Shown here: piece after piece, positions 11,335-21,824 of the stretch | Position numbering within the stretch: position 1 is the stretch's first letter | Layout of the letters: each line of letters starts with the position of its first letter | From: Saccoglossus kowalevskii | Taxonomy: Eukaryota; Hemichordata; Enteropneusta; Harrimaniidae | Length of the DNA: 35,195 bases | Direction of reading: 5' to 3' | Assembly: GCF_000003605.2 (NCBI RefSeq) | Contig: NW_003148274.1 | Span: 109,049 to 144,243 of the forward strand | Notes under the pieces: generated by a model | The model's input: only the letters and a program-made list of their open reading frames with translations | The model's database searches: none | Told to the model about the DNA's origin: nothing | Program-made: the position numbers and the translations under genes

Positions 11335-12198
11335 ATCAACATTAGCGTAATTTTAATCGGATCCCGATTGGTCACTGAAAACGAACAAATGTTAACGCCA
11401 ATACGTCTTCGGTTTGGCAGGGATGGCACATCATGTTTTAATATTAGAATACTGTCCATGATACTTGAATATAATGTTACCGTGGATGCTCATCCACTTG
11501 TGTGTTTCCTCATTCATTAATATTACTTGTTGTTTATTTTTATTCTCTCGTATTTGTAATTAAGTGATATTATTAGACTATATTTTACTGTATATTTTGG
11601 TCCTTATTTTATACAATTGAAAGTTGTTACATGTCTGAAAATATACCGTTATGCACGTATCTCTATTGTAAAGAAACACAGAACTGATTTACATAAGCCA
11701 TTCAGTAATAACTACTATCAGCACGAACGCAATAGAATTCAGTTGCAAAGTCAAGCTAAAACTGATATATCAATATTACTATCCAACCATTGTGTTTCCC
11801 TCCAATCTTTAATCTAGAGGTGTGAATCCTACCCAACCCTAAAAAAGGACACCTCGATGTATATTTCTTCAGTTACATCCGTGTCATATTGTAGTTTTTT
11901 TCTGTAACACTGTACGAATATATAGTGTATTGTTTAGATGTACTTTACGCTGTCTTTATTATCTGAACCTGACCGAATGTGAGTGAATATCATCCACAAA
12001 TGTCACTATGAACAGTCGGATAGCAACCGTGATATATAGTACTTAGCAATACATATTACTTATCTTAGTCATATCAGATAATTACACTTATGACAACACT
12101 GCATTTGTTCATTTGCATATCCTAATTATTGGTGTGCCTTTGATTATTATTAAAGAACAGTGGTCGTTGCGACGTGTCTTCTTCGATGTTATTCGTGA

Positions 12199-12233
12199 TT
12201 GAATCGTGATTCGCGATACATGAATTTTGCTAA
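12199..12233 (+). repeat. Direct repeat pair, copy 2
   Basis: Second copy of the element at 11295-11334, reading TTGAATCGTGATTCGCGATA, then a diverged TGAATTTTGCTAAC block. It may be a dispersed short repeat or the ends of a decayed insertion. No open frame of note lies between the two. Confidence 0.65.
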
Positions 12234-13560
12234 CCTTCCGTTAATCCTGTGAGTCCCATGTGATGTGTACAATACCCAGTGCCCCAGTGTGTCCCCTTGC
12301 CCATCTATTATGTCACAGTACTAAATTGTTTGTACAGACGCCAGTGATATAGATATGTTACCTTGTGCCAGATGTCTCGCTACATTAATGAGGTCAGAAG
12401 AGTCTATATGTAACCACGCTGCATTAACCATGGAGGTTAAGACCTATTTTGGTAAAATATAAAGATTTCTCATATACATGTTGTTTATAGTATGTCACAC
12501 TTTAATCAGAATTAACTAGTATGGTGTTCTTACTAAAAAAAAAAACGTTTCGTCCACGTTGTGCCCGGTAATTAAAAAGATAGTCTCATAATCATTAATT
12601 CTTACAAAAGGCGTAAATATGGAGACTACTGGATTATACGCAATGGCACTGACTTGTAGATGGGCAACCATGTTCGTCTGACCATATATTTCTGTATTGT
12701 TTCCATTTCAGCAGTAATAGTTAATGATATACATGCATATAAACTTGGAGGAACGTTGAACTAATCTCGTTAAGGTATATGTTTGAACTATTGACCTGAT
12801 TCGAGTTTAGCAACGTATACATGCACATAACAACCTAAACTATCGGAAATTCTACATACATTGCGAGCCTGCCTAAACCTAAATACAGTTGACCCAGCAC
12901 TAAAAGTCAATTTTACACTTACAACGCCCACTGAGAATTGTCAACGTTGTTGCCTTCGCCATACTAATGCTCCTTCACTCCAGCTTAACGTGTTCTCATA
13001 AGTTTTGTACGCCGACAAAACTATTACGTAATGTTTACACCGGTGCTGAGACCCCCTTCAAGGGGGCTTTTAACTTTTGTTTACGTCGGCGCAAATATAC
13101 ACGCAAAAACAGATGTGAACACGATGTTAGATCGAAAATATCACAATTAAAATATTCATTTCCAAGAGAGTAAATGGAACATGTTTCACTTGTTCAATAA
13201 AATTCACATTTCTGTGATATTTGGACTTATCAGTTAATTTATTCATTAACTATCTGAGATCGTTATTAGATGAAGCATAAACGTGATACATTCACCTCAA
13301 ATTCGTACTAGGGCGAAATATGGTGTGAAAAACTACAGTAATTATTAATGATTGAGCCCTGAGTGAGTTGATTATACACCTGTTTTGCTGCTGCCGGATA
13401 TCAATATTACTGTAGTTATCCCGTGCATATGTGATTTCTCCATGGCAATAAACAGCTGTTATTGTAGTGTATATATTCGTATCGCTACATTTTCAATCAT
13501 TTTTACATGCAGAATGTGATAGACCTAATACACTAAAAAGATGGGTGACGAAAGCTGACA

Positions 13561-13751
13561 TCGAATTTATAGATGAATTCGTGGAGTCAATGGTGGCAAG
13601 AAAATGTAAAATAGTGTCATTATGCCAATTGTTCTTTACTTAGAATTCCAAAAAGGTAATACTAAGTATGTGGCGAGTTTCATATTCACCAGTTCGGTAA
13701 TAAGAGTTTAGAAGTTTTACAGGCTAACGAACACACCGTGACGTACTCTGC
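13561..13751 (-). other. 3' flank of the SGNH gene
   Basis: The region after the TGA stop (minus strand) contains a variant TATAAA-type signal at about 13565-13570 but no canonical AATAAA in the first 200 bases. The true cleavage site cannot be placed from sequence. Confidence 0.25.
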
Positions 13752-15275
13752 TCAGGAAAATTGTGTCAACTTATTGGAGATATCATAACAAGATTTTGCC
13801 ACTCCTATAACATGGAATGGTTTGTTCTCCAAAGTTTTGATAACCAGATTATAATTACCAGGGACAACGTTTACAATGTCAATCACGCGGAGTTTTCTGT
13901 ACATATCATTTGTGTCCGCAATGGTCTTTTTGAGTTTTTGTCTGTTTAGGAAGATACGGGCCGTGCCACAAGTTGGGCAGGTCATAGTCAACAGGGACAC
14001 AGTACAAATCACATTGATTGCGGCTTCGTCTATTACGGCGTCGAAAACAATAGTTTGGTTTGCCTTTTCTGTGTACCAAGATGTTGCTAAATCATTACGC
14101 GTTTTCGGCATGTCTGGGGTGAACTTTTCCCAACCACGTACGTACAAAGGGACGGGGTAGTATTTTTCGCTGAGTCGTGGTTGCAGAGTGGTTTTACATT
14201 CAAATCGTACATCGCGTGTGCCTTTGAAGATAGGCGGTGGCAACTGATATGAGTACTGTGTATTTTCACTAAGAAATGATTCTGATGAGAATGTCGGAGT
14301 CACTTGCATTTGGTGTAGGATTCTACCGCATATGTTCTGGATTAAATTGGTTGTAAAATGGAACAGAATCAGCGCCGTCAACTCGTGGCCAACCTCACTG
14401 GGATGATTATAATTGTCACCAGGGGTGAAAATCCGGTCGGAGCTGTAATTTAGAGCGGGACAGACAGCTTTACGGAAACTGATCGAGGGCAAGTTGTAGT
14501 GTTTGCTCATCGGAGTGAGAACAAATGCCTCTGCGTTGAAGCATCGTCCCAATTCCCGCATCATTTTACCAAGCATAAAATGAACGTAAAGCAACTGAGG
14601 GTGGTTAGGCAACTGTAAGGCGTATCTTATCATCCTCTCATGTGCATCAGCAGTCTCCAGATTATCATTGACGGCAAATTCTACCAGTATCAAATCCATC
14701 TGATCCAACTCCAGGTGAGCAGGTCCACAGTAAGAAAAATAGTTACTTCCGCATGCACCGACAGCGCCGTTAAAAACGACAACCGGGGTACCAAACACTT
14801 CTTCCATTAGTTTTGAGTAAATATTTGCATACATTAAATCAATATCTGATAGGTAGGCCCCTGCCGATATAGAGGCCCCGAGTATACCAATTTTAAAAGT
14901 CTTTCCTGTAAATAAAATGTTGACTATAGTGTTTTTCAGTCTCTCCAGCGTTTCCGCGTACTTCCTACCGAGAATGGCCCTGTCAAGCATAGCTTCGTCT
15001 ACGTTCAGTTCATCATACCTGGGCTGGAGCCTTTCTCGTACTAGGGTAATCCTTTCTAAAACGGCGTAAATATTCCGTTCTGCTGATTCACTCACGTCTT
15101 CCCGTCCTTGCACGACCGCCATGTATTGTTCTTCCGAATCCGTCGGGTGCAAGTTGTCCACGAGGTATGCCATTATTACGAATGCGGCGATTAAAACCAC
15201 GACTGCTTTCCGCGATGTAAGGCGCCTGCTAACATGTACGCTACCCATTGTTACACTCGATGTTTCCAAGGTCAT
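13752..15275 (-). CDS. Membrane-anchored SGNH/GDSL-type hydrolase, intronless
   Basis: An uninterrupted 507-codon frame, far beyond chance. Residues 24-39 form a hydrophobic segment after basic residues (RRLTSRK), giving a type II membrane anchor with the catalytic domain in the lumen or outside. SGNH blocks are visible: GASISAG at 133-139 (Ser135 as nucleophile in place of GDSxT), NGAVGACG at 169-176, FAVND at 200-204 (Asn203, with Ala where the usual block III Gly lies), and HPSEVGH at 291-297 (His291 as base). The residue three before that His is Asn288, with Asp287 one step off, so the usual DxxH is altered. Residues about 340-507 are a separate C-terminal region with a CPTC pair at 433-436. 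N-glycosylation sequons lie at N276 and N406. The first ATG has T at -3. Met10 (ATG at 15246-15248) has A at -3 and G at +4 and is the likelier start, giving 498 residues. GC content is visibly higher than in the flanks. By family this is an esterase or acyl-transfer enzyme; the substrate is unknown. Confidence 0.9.
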   Translation of the reverse strand: MTLETSSVTMGSVHVSRRLTSRKAVVVLIAAFVIMAYLVDNLHPTDSEEQYMAVVQGREDVSESAERNIYAVLERITLVRERLQPRYDELNVDEAMLDRAILGRKYAETLERLKNTIVNILFTGKTFKIGILGASISAGAYLSDIDLMYANIYSKLMEEVFGTPVVVFNGAVGACGSNYFSYCGPAHLELDQMDLILVEFAVNDNLETADAHERMIRYALQLPNHPQLLYVHFMLGKMMRELGRCFNAEAFVLTPMSKHYNLPSISFRKAVCPALNYSSDRIFTPGDNYNHPSEVGHELTALILFHFTTNLIQNICGRILHQMQVTPTFSSESFLSENTQYSYQLPPPIFKGTRDVRFECKTTLQPRLSEKYYPVPLYVRGWEKFTPDMPKTRNDLATSWYTEKANQTIVFDAVIDEAAINVICTVSLLTMTCPTCGTARIFLNRQKLKKTIADTNDMYRKLRVIDIVNVVPGNYNLVIKTLENKPFHVIGVAKSCYDISNKLTQFS

Positions 15276-15420
15276 TAATGACTCAAACTGGTGTCACGGT
15301 GGCTAGGAAACACGACTGTGTCCTCCATTACTACACTGCCGTTTCAGCTCGATGTCTCTTCCTGTTTACCGCAAATGAGCCCTTGATATAATGTTATCAT
15401 TACATAGAAGAGAGCGTCAG
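15276..15420 (-). promoter_or_regulatory. 5' flank / probable 5' UTR of the SGNH gene
   Basis: This is the region directly upstream of the minus-strand gene. On the minus strand an AACAG followed by GAAGAGAC (about 15355-15365) could be a 3' splice site for a 5' UTR exon, which would be compatible with an intronless coding region. No TATA box at a defined distance is convincing. It is annotated as position only. Confidence 0.2.
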
Positions 15421-16818
15421 CTGTGTGATATCCATTACTCAACGTACGTAGGCCTTATCGGCATTTCGGCATATATTGATACGGATAGCAAGGCAGTTCC
15501 AGTGAGCAAGGACGTCAGGCCGGTGGTATCCACATGTAGATTAACAGTGCTGCGAGGTAGGCGCATAAACACACTTCCCCTTCGTGTTCACGCATATAAC
15601 CACCCAAATGCAGCTGACGACCAACTCAGTTTTTCATATCATATAGCCATCTCTCGGCTAATCCTCTGTTTGCATGAATACTGTTACAGTTCTCATTAAC
15701 ATATCTAACGGCGCGGCGTGGCAGAATTTGTTGTTACTAACACGTCCACTAAATTTTACACTGGTACCATAGAATTCACAGTGAAAGGCGTGTTGTTTTG
15801 CAGGTTATTAGCGTCACTCTTACTGGTAATGATGGAAGTCTCTACATCGGCTGGCATGATTAAGTAGTGTACAGTATTAGGCAGTGCGTATTGTTACGAC
15901 GAATTATTATTGCCAGGATTGAACCATTATTCTGGGGAAGACAGGTTATTTCGCATGTGTAGTTACTAGTGCGCTAATTTGCGTATATTTGATTTTTTAT
16001 ATTACGGTACGACGTGTTCAATATTTTGTACGGATCAATAATAACGTTAGATATGTAATGCATAGTATATTTCACATGATAGTTCAATGCATAAACACGT
16101 CAACTCTTGGCCTAAACAAAACAAACGTGCTGCGTGCGTACAATTGGCGTTATGGTAATAATTCAGTCTCATTGTCCCAGTACCGAAAACGACATATGCA
16201 TTTGACAGCACACTGTCCCGCGACAGCGAATAAACGATAGACAAGAACAATAATGGCAACAGCTGTAATATCCGCTATTACAAATTCCCATCTTAGAAAT
16301 CTAGAAATAATTTTCTCGACTAGATTACCTCCAAGGGAAAAAAATAAAATGTCTGGTAAAGCTACAAACTGCACAATCGACGCCTTAGCACAGTATTTTG
16401 AAATAAAATCGATGTGACGCGAGAAGTCAACATTATACGTTTGTATCAAATAAAAACACGGAGTCGAATTTAGTATTAACTCGTGGTTATGTACTGATAC
16501 TCAGTACAGCGCTGAGATCAAACATATATATACATAAAATCTTAAGAGCTGTATATGATTTTCAGACATCTCTCATTATGCATAAAAGGTGCGGACCGAA
16601 AGTCTGCTACAAAAATCGAATGATTTTGAGCTTGACTTTCGTTCTCAATGTCGAGAATCGCGGAGAGGAAAACATGGCGTTTGCTTCTTACGTCATAACG
16701 ACTGACCATCATCAAATGTGTAGCACATTAGTCCAAAAAATGGTTTTGCAATTGTCTAAGTTCACGCGATTTCAGTCACCTTTTTTTATCTGGTTTTTAC
16801 GTTTGATTTCCCGCATCA
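15421..16818. other. Intergenic, no supported gene
   Basis: Open frames at 15391-15699 (plus, 102 codons) and 16150-16449 (minus, 99 codons, with a hydrophobic run ITAVAIIVLVYRLFAVAG) are the longest. The second could encode a one-pass membrane peptide, but neither has a recognisable domain or splice support. I do not call them genes. Confidence 0.35.
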
Positions 16819-16932
16819 AAGCGCGGTGTTCGAATGCCATGTAAATAAACAATGTATTTTACACCCGTTGTATACGTCGCTATGAGCCCCATATCGAACA
16901 AGACGCGGCACGACGACTGCCGCCCTTTAAAC
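16819..16932 (+). repeat. Dispersed repeat C, copy 1
   Basis: It matches 32559-32660 in order and orientation: GCGCGGTGTTCGAATGCCATG against GCGCGTGTTTGAAATTCATG, then TAAATAAACAATGTATTTTAC against TAAACAAACATTGTATTTTAC, then TCGAACAAGACGCGG against TCGAAGAGGACACGG, then CACGACGACTGCCGCC against CACGACTAGCACCTGCCG. The middle part (GTATTTTACA, TATACGTCG, ATGAG) is also echoed at about 1404-1425 and 2552-2589. No protein frame is shared. Confidence 0.6.
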
Positions 16933-18183
16933 GGAAAATGATTTGTTGTAATCACCACAAATTTGTGTCGATAATCATTCCAGCGATTCGAATAGTTTGT
17001 ATTTCTTTTGAAATTAATTTGTTAGGGTACGATGGCATTGTTATTGATGTTTTCCCTTCATAAGTATGCCGGTAATAAATATTTTTGGCTTTAAGTTTGT
17101 GTGAAATGGCGTGTCGGGAAAACTCAATACAAGATTTTCGCAGATTCCCTTGCAATCAGAGAATTTGAGTGCGCCCTCTTTGGCAAACACGAAGTAGGTA
17201 GTTAATACCTACATGCAGCTGTTGCTAGAACAATATCCCTGCTATAACCCCCTACAAACCCTACCTTTTTTCGAATTTTTCTACATTTTTGTTTTGTTAA
17301 ATTTTGACTAAATTGGCATAATTCCTCTTTGGCCACGGTCAACATTTTAAAAAATATGAAAAACAATTATGTGGATTTTATTATTGCATGAATGTAATGT
17401 TGACACAAAAATTGTTAAACGAGTATTGCCTACTCCCATGATAGTTAGAAAAGGTTTAGTTGGTTTATAAGCCGATTACCTGACAATGAAATGTCACTGC
17501 AAGTCATTTTGTATTTTTGCTTTGTTTTTTGTCAATATGTATATACGACTTGTGAGATTCAATAAACTTACTATGTATTGTATGCAGACATCTATTTTGG
17601 TTATTGTGAACACGACAAATGATAAAATCAGTGGGTTTGACCACAAATCATGAAATATTTAAAAACATAATCTAAACCATCTGAGTATTCTCGGGGAGGA
17701 CATCTGGGCATTTTCACCACCTGGCTACAATCAAGGTGAAAACAAAGTCCGAATACTCTCATAAACCGCACTTTGTGATAGGTGTTGAGACTGTCCTGAA
17801 CAGTGTAACAAGATTACTCCTACATGTGCAACATATATAAATTTTGTCGAGTTTGTGCTCTTTCCTCGACTTTACAGGCTTTTCGACCGGCGTTCCAAAA
17901 CAACTCGCGCTGATAGAGCTGATAGTGGTGATAGAAATACATGATACAGGGGTTGGCGTCTTAGCAACATAGAACGTTCTGTGATGTAGCTCCGCACTCG
18001 AAAATTCCACTGTATTGTATTTCCTCTGATCTTCGACTAGTCATTTACATTGCACACACTACGCGCTTTACGAAGTTCATCATTCAAATGCAATATACTA
18101 GTTGAGAGGAAAATATGTACACCAGTTTTACAGGACCAAGTATACAGGACAAAATATACATACTTATACATATACAGGAGCAA
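16933..18183. other. Intergenic, no supported gene
   Basis: AT-rich with T runs. Open frames at 16952-17155 and 17759-18010 (both minus) lack motifs. Just before 18184 the words ATACAGGAC, ATACATACTTATACATATACAGGAG give a weak short-period repetition. Confidence 0.4.
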
Positions 18184-18296
18184 ATATAAGACAATTTACA
18201 TACCTCATGAGTAGTTACCATCAAAATACATGTACACAGTGTATCAGTGTATTTTGATGGGTACTACTCATGATGTATGTAAATTGTCTTATATAT
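18184..18296. repeat. 113-bp near-perfect palindrome (MITE or hairpin)
   Basis: The left arm 18184-18230 (starting ATATAAGACAATTTACATAC) is the reverse complement of the right arm 18248-18296, with about three mismatches or a single-base slip over 47-49 bases. A spacer of about 17 bases separates them. The ends are TATATA-rich. Such a foldback could be a small MITE-like element or a fold-back duplication. No gene or poly-T motif suggests a functional RNA, but the strand could form a very stable hairpin. Confidence 0.85.
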
Positions 18297-18565
18297 AGAT
18301 ATATATAGTCAGTCAATCAGTCAGCGCGCGTTCGAAACCATGTTGTACTGGTCTTGTATTCGTCGCATTTGAGCCATATTGTCCCCGCGCCACGATGACT
18401 CAGATGATTTACCTTTTTAATTAAATTTGTGAGTTCCAATGGGTGGAAGAACTTTGGGATAGACATTTGAGCAGTTGATAATACTGTCAACCATTTTTCA
18501 ATATCACACACAGACGCCCTCCTTTATCGTAATAGTTCGCCGACTAAAACGGGTTATCTATGAAA
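18297..18565. other. Palindrome flank, non-coding
   Basis: TATATAGATATATATAG is followed by GTCAGTCAATCAGTCAG, a short four-base repetition. The minus-strand frame 18317-18511 has no motif. Confidence 0.4.
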
Positions 18566-18980
18566 ACCCCGGGATTGTGTAGCTGGTGGTTTGAAACCCC
18601 TACCCTTATCAGACTGAACTAAACTCAAATTGCCTACCCCTTTTCAGACAAACTGTGGATATTTGAAACACCTTTCCAGACAGTAAGCATAAATGGTAAA
18701 GAAAGAAAAGATGCAAAATGCTTTGACGATCGAAATGAAGTTACAGAAAGAAAAAATCAGCTTCATTCATCTGATTGTTGGATCACTCAAGCTATAGAGA
18801 CAGACTTTGGAAAATATGGACCCCTTTTCAGACAGAAATAATGAAAAAGGGATACCCCTTTTCAGACAGACAGAAATAACATACCCCTTTTAATTGCAGA
18901 TAGAAGTGGTGAATTTGGGACCCCTTTTGGCGGCACATATACATATAGCACTTCAATGTGAGTACCCCCTTCCCGGGATC
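18566..18980 (+). repeat. Interspersed repeat built of CCCCTTTTCAGACAG units
   Basis: At least seven irregularly spaced units of the form (T/G)ACCCCTTTTCAGACAG occur: about 18599, 18637, 18668 (ACCTTTCCAGACAG), 18821, 18853, 18884 and 18920. The block is bounded by CCCGGGA near 18570 and TCCCGGGA near 18972, so its ends are weakly inverted. This looks like one copy of a dispersed repeat with internal sub-repeats. There is no open frame. Confidence 0.6.
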
Positions 18981-20259
18981 TAAAGCCGTACTTTGCGTAT
19001 CAACCGAAATTACAAGTGTTAATAACAGGTTAAAATCAAACCAGTGACACCATTAGCTGATGAAAAAATGCTGTTACAAAAAATACATAAAGGTCAATTG
19101 TCTAGTATGAACGTGCCGCAGGACATCACTTGGGCTGGAAGAGATCACAACAAAGTCAGCATTTCAGGTGAAAACATCTAGTAGTACTATTTCTATAATA
19201 ATATCCTACTAGTGCACAAGCCAACTATGTCACGGGAACGTGTCAGGACTTCATTCTGATTCAATTTGACGTCTACTCAAGTGTAACGTGCGCTATAGAT
19301 TAACTTGACAAACGTGATAAAAGTGTTTATACAGTGTCAATATACACGAATGTTTCACGTCGCACTGGACGGCATTGTAATTCCTGTAAACTCAGAGTAG
19401 CTGCTGACAAAGAAAGTAAATCCTGTAAATAACATCGAAAACTATGTCAAATCAAAGTAGACATGGTCAGCGTGCGTGATTCTTGGTGTTAAGTGACAAG
19501 TATGAATCAATGGGTTGAGTAATAGTAATACCACGTCCCCACTGAAAAATGATATCCAAATTAATCAATTTTTTGTGTCACACTAGATAGGCATTCGTGT
19601 ACAATAAAAGAGTGCTTAACAAATTTGCGTTTGAGTTATTCTGACAGAGCAAAAACTTTAATCCGATGACAAGGTGAATGATTTGTTTTGATTTAAGTGC
19701 TAGCGCCAGCCGGCGCAACTCACAATTGCATTAGCATGTATAATTTTGAAGGTAAACGGTATAACAATTAATGTCAGGGTTATGCGTGGAAATGTTTCTG
19801 TTACGATTTTGAACAGATAGAACCATCAATAATACTCAAAAATCGACAGTCGAAAATACGGGTATTCAAATACGAATGTAGGCATTAAGTGGAATTTTTC
19901 ACTTAAAATTCGTTTGTCCCATCCATGTGTTGTTTTGCAGATATGCTAAATATGATAACATGTTTATTTATATACCTAGCATTCGACCACAAGCTGGCCA
20001 GCGGATTAACAAGGGGTTCCGACATTGATGTATTTGTAATGCTATTTCGCTTTTATTTATTTTTTCTTCGTTGTTTTTTGTGTTGGCGTTTGTCGAGAAC
20101 CGTTGTAGGTTTTTTGAGGTGTTAAGAAATTATGCATGTAGGTAATGGAATGTGGGTTAAACGTAAATACTTTATTTTTAGGGAAATATGAAATGTGTAG
20201 ATTTTATAACGCAGTACCTGGTATTTGGATTGTACAAGTAATTTGAACATTGCTTCGTA
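18981..20259. other. Intergenic, no supported gene
   Basis: No gene is supported. The open frame at 19925-20125 (plus) is hydrophobic and Phe/Leu-rich because the DNA is T-rich, with no motif. Confidence 0.4.
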
Positions 20260-20463
20260 ATGGCTCTGCGATACAAAGTGTGTTCAGCGATTACGTAAAG
20301 TTATTGGCTTATTTGACGTTGGTGACACCATGTCTAGCTGTGGCTCAGTACAAATTGAGTATTGCTCTAGCAATGGTGATAAGTTGCATATTGACTTAGA
20401 GACTTCAATATGTTTAAAGGTCAATCAGCTAGGTTCAGTTTTGACTTCTGAAAACGTTTGACA
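20260..20463 (+). other. Coding-like island, unknown
   Basis: A plus-strand frame is open for 67 codons to TGA at about 20461, with an internal ATG in good context (ACCATGT) at 20330. From that ATG the peptide is about 44 residues (MSSCGSVQIEYCSSNGDKLH and onward), of mixed polar and hydrophobic composition. No domain is recognised. Similar stop-free lengths occur by chance dozens of times in a window like this, so this is only a pointer. Confidence 0.15.
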
Positions 20464-21243
20464 TTCTTAAAAGTAAACTTGATATTCTTATATTGCATAT
20501 TTTATACTGATATAATGTATACAATAATAAACACCATTGTAGTTAGTGACGGCATTAATGGGTTAAGACTTTTGTACTGAATGATGCATATTACATTGTC
20601 TTCGTATCAATGTAATATGTAGTTGTACTTTGAATATAACTATTAGTGATCGTATTTTGCGAGTGTGCATACCATGTACCTGTCACATGTTGAATAACCG
20701 ATAGAATTAAACATGCACGGTGTTGTTATCAATGCTCGAGTTAGTAAGCTGGATGACGCTGCGTTAAATAGGCGTTAATTCCATGTGATCTAATCATTAG
20801 ATTTCTTTACAGCTCTTATTCTATTAGCGGAGTCTCGGTGTGGAATTCAAGTATGGTATGGTCTAATTTGAATGAGCCCTTCTAGGTCTCTAATAATACA
20901 TAACCATTTAATTGTGATTGTGATACGTACTTACCTTCTGTGTTGCCACTTTCAAAATAAAATATTTTTAATTTAACTTTTTAGTGGACGAGCAGAAAAA
21001 CTGAAACTGGACCTTTTTAGCAAATAATACCATTCACTGCAAAATTTAGAAACATTTTTTTTTTAAATTCCGAGAGCTGGCTTTCACCAACCTGCTCGAA
21101 GATGCATGGGTACATACAACTTGACGATAATGCCCGTGATGAGGGCGTCAACATTTGTTATAATACAATATAAAACTATTTAGAAATTAATGTGTATCTC
21201 TTTGGTCGAGTTTAGTACTTGTCCAGTGTTATGTCCCAAGTGA
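20464..21243. other. Intergenic, nothing recognised
   Basis: AT-rich DNA without open frames of note. An inverted pair, GCATATTACATTG and CAATGTAATATG, at about 20585-20619 is the only local structure. Confidence 0.4.
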
Positions 21244-21633
21244 TTTGCAATCTATATACATTCCATAATCTCATTTGCAGCACATAAAGGGAAATCCGGT
21301 GTATTACATGATGAAGTACGAATAACTATCTACAACAACACTTTCAAAGAAAAGACCGACCAACCAATAACTGAGACATCAGGATGGATGGCCAATAAGA
21401 GGGGAGGCAAGGGGGTAGCTGGTACGGTTTTACGGGAAATAAAAAGGGCGTTTTACAATTTACAAGGAAACAAAGACGTTTTTACAGTTTACAGTGTTAA
21501 AAAAGGAACATTGATTGGTCCGAAGAGCTCTCCGGCTCAAATTCTCCACCATTGCTGCGCCGTGTGTAGGGATGCACGCGCATATTACCCTCGTAATGCT
21601 CTTCATTCGGTTAGAGGGCCTTTTACGTCTTGA
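21244..21633 (+). other. Coding-like island, 130 open codons, unknown
   Basis: The frame is open from just after a TGA at 21241 to a TGA at 21631. A good acceptor (CTCATTTGCAG, ending 21280) would start an exon at 21281 with about 117 codons, and an ATG lies at 21388. The translation is basic and gap-free (for example KGVAGTVLREIKRAFYNLQG) but matches no family I know. It has more GC than its surroundings. It could be a terminal exon or the front of the decayed unit that continues at 21825. About one run this long would be expected by chance at background composition. Confidence 0.3.
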
Positions 21634-21810
21634 CATTCAATTTTGTAGTGAATTTTGTCATCTAGTCGTTTTACAGTTTCTATAATGTAATTTCCCTGGA
21701 TTATTCTTTACGATTTTTTTATTTGGATGTAAATCCTTGTACGTATTTTTTAAATTTACGTAGTACGAACAAACAAATATTGCAATTACGTTGAACGAAA
21801 ATAACTCTTG

Positions 21811-21822
21811 CCCCCCCCCCCC
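21811..21822. repeat. Poly-C run of 12
   Basis: Twelve consecutive C residues on the plus strand, a likely site of replication slippage and sequencing error. It lies just upstream of the coding-like stretch at 21825. Confidence 0.95.
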
Positions 21823-21824
21823 AA

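Larger units (their letters stand above)
11029..13560. other. Intergenic, mostly unannotated
   Basis: No gene is supported. The stretch 11091-11140 is G-rich on the plus strand (GGATTAGGGGTATAGGGGTCGG) without being a telomeric array. A short direct repeat pair is annotated separately. The open frames at 11617-11817 and 12967-13173 lack motifs. Confidence 0.4.

Noticed and set aside
13761-14160. Plus-strand open frames inside the SGNH gene
   Set aside because: They are antisense shadows of the 507-codon gene.
15391-15699. 102-codon open frame upstream of the SGNH gene, on the opposite strand
   Set aside because: No recognisable motif, no convincing start context and no poly(A) signal. It lies in the probable 5' flank of the real gene.
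16150-16449. 99-codon minus-strand frame with a hydrophobic run
   Set aside because: The hydrophobic run is plausible, but no family, splice site or poly(A) signal supports a gene. Hydrophobic translations are common in T-rich DNA.
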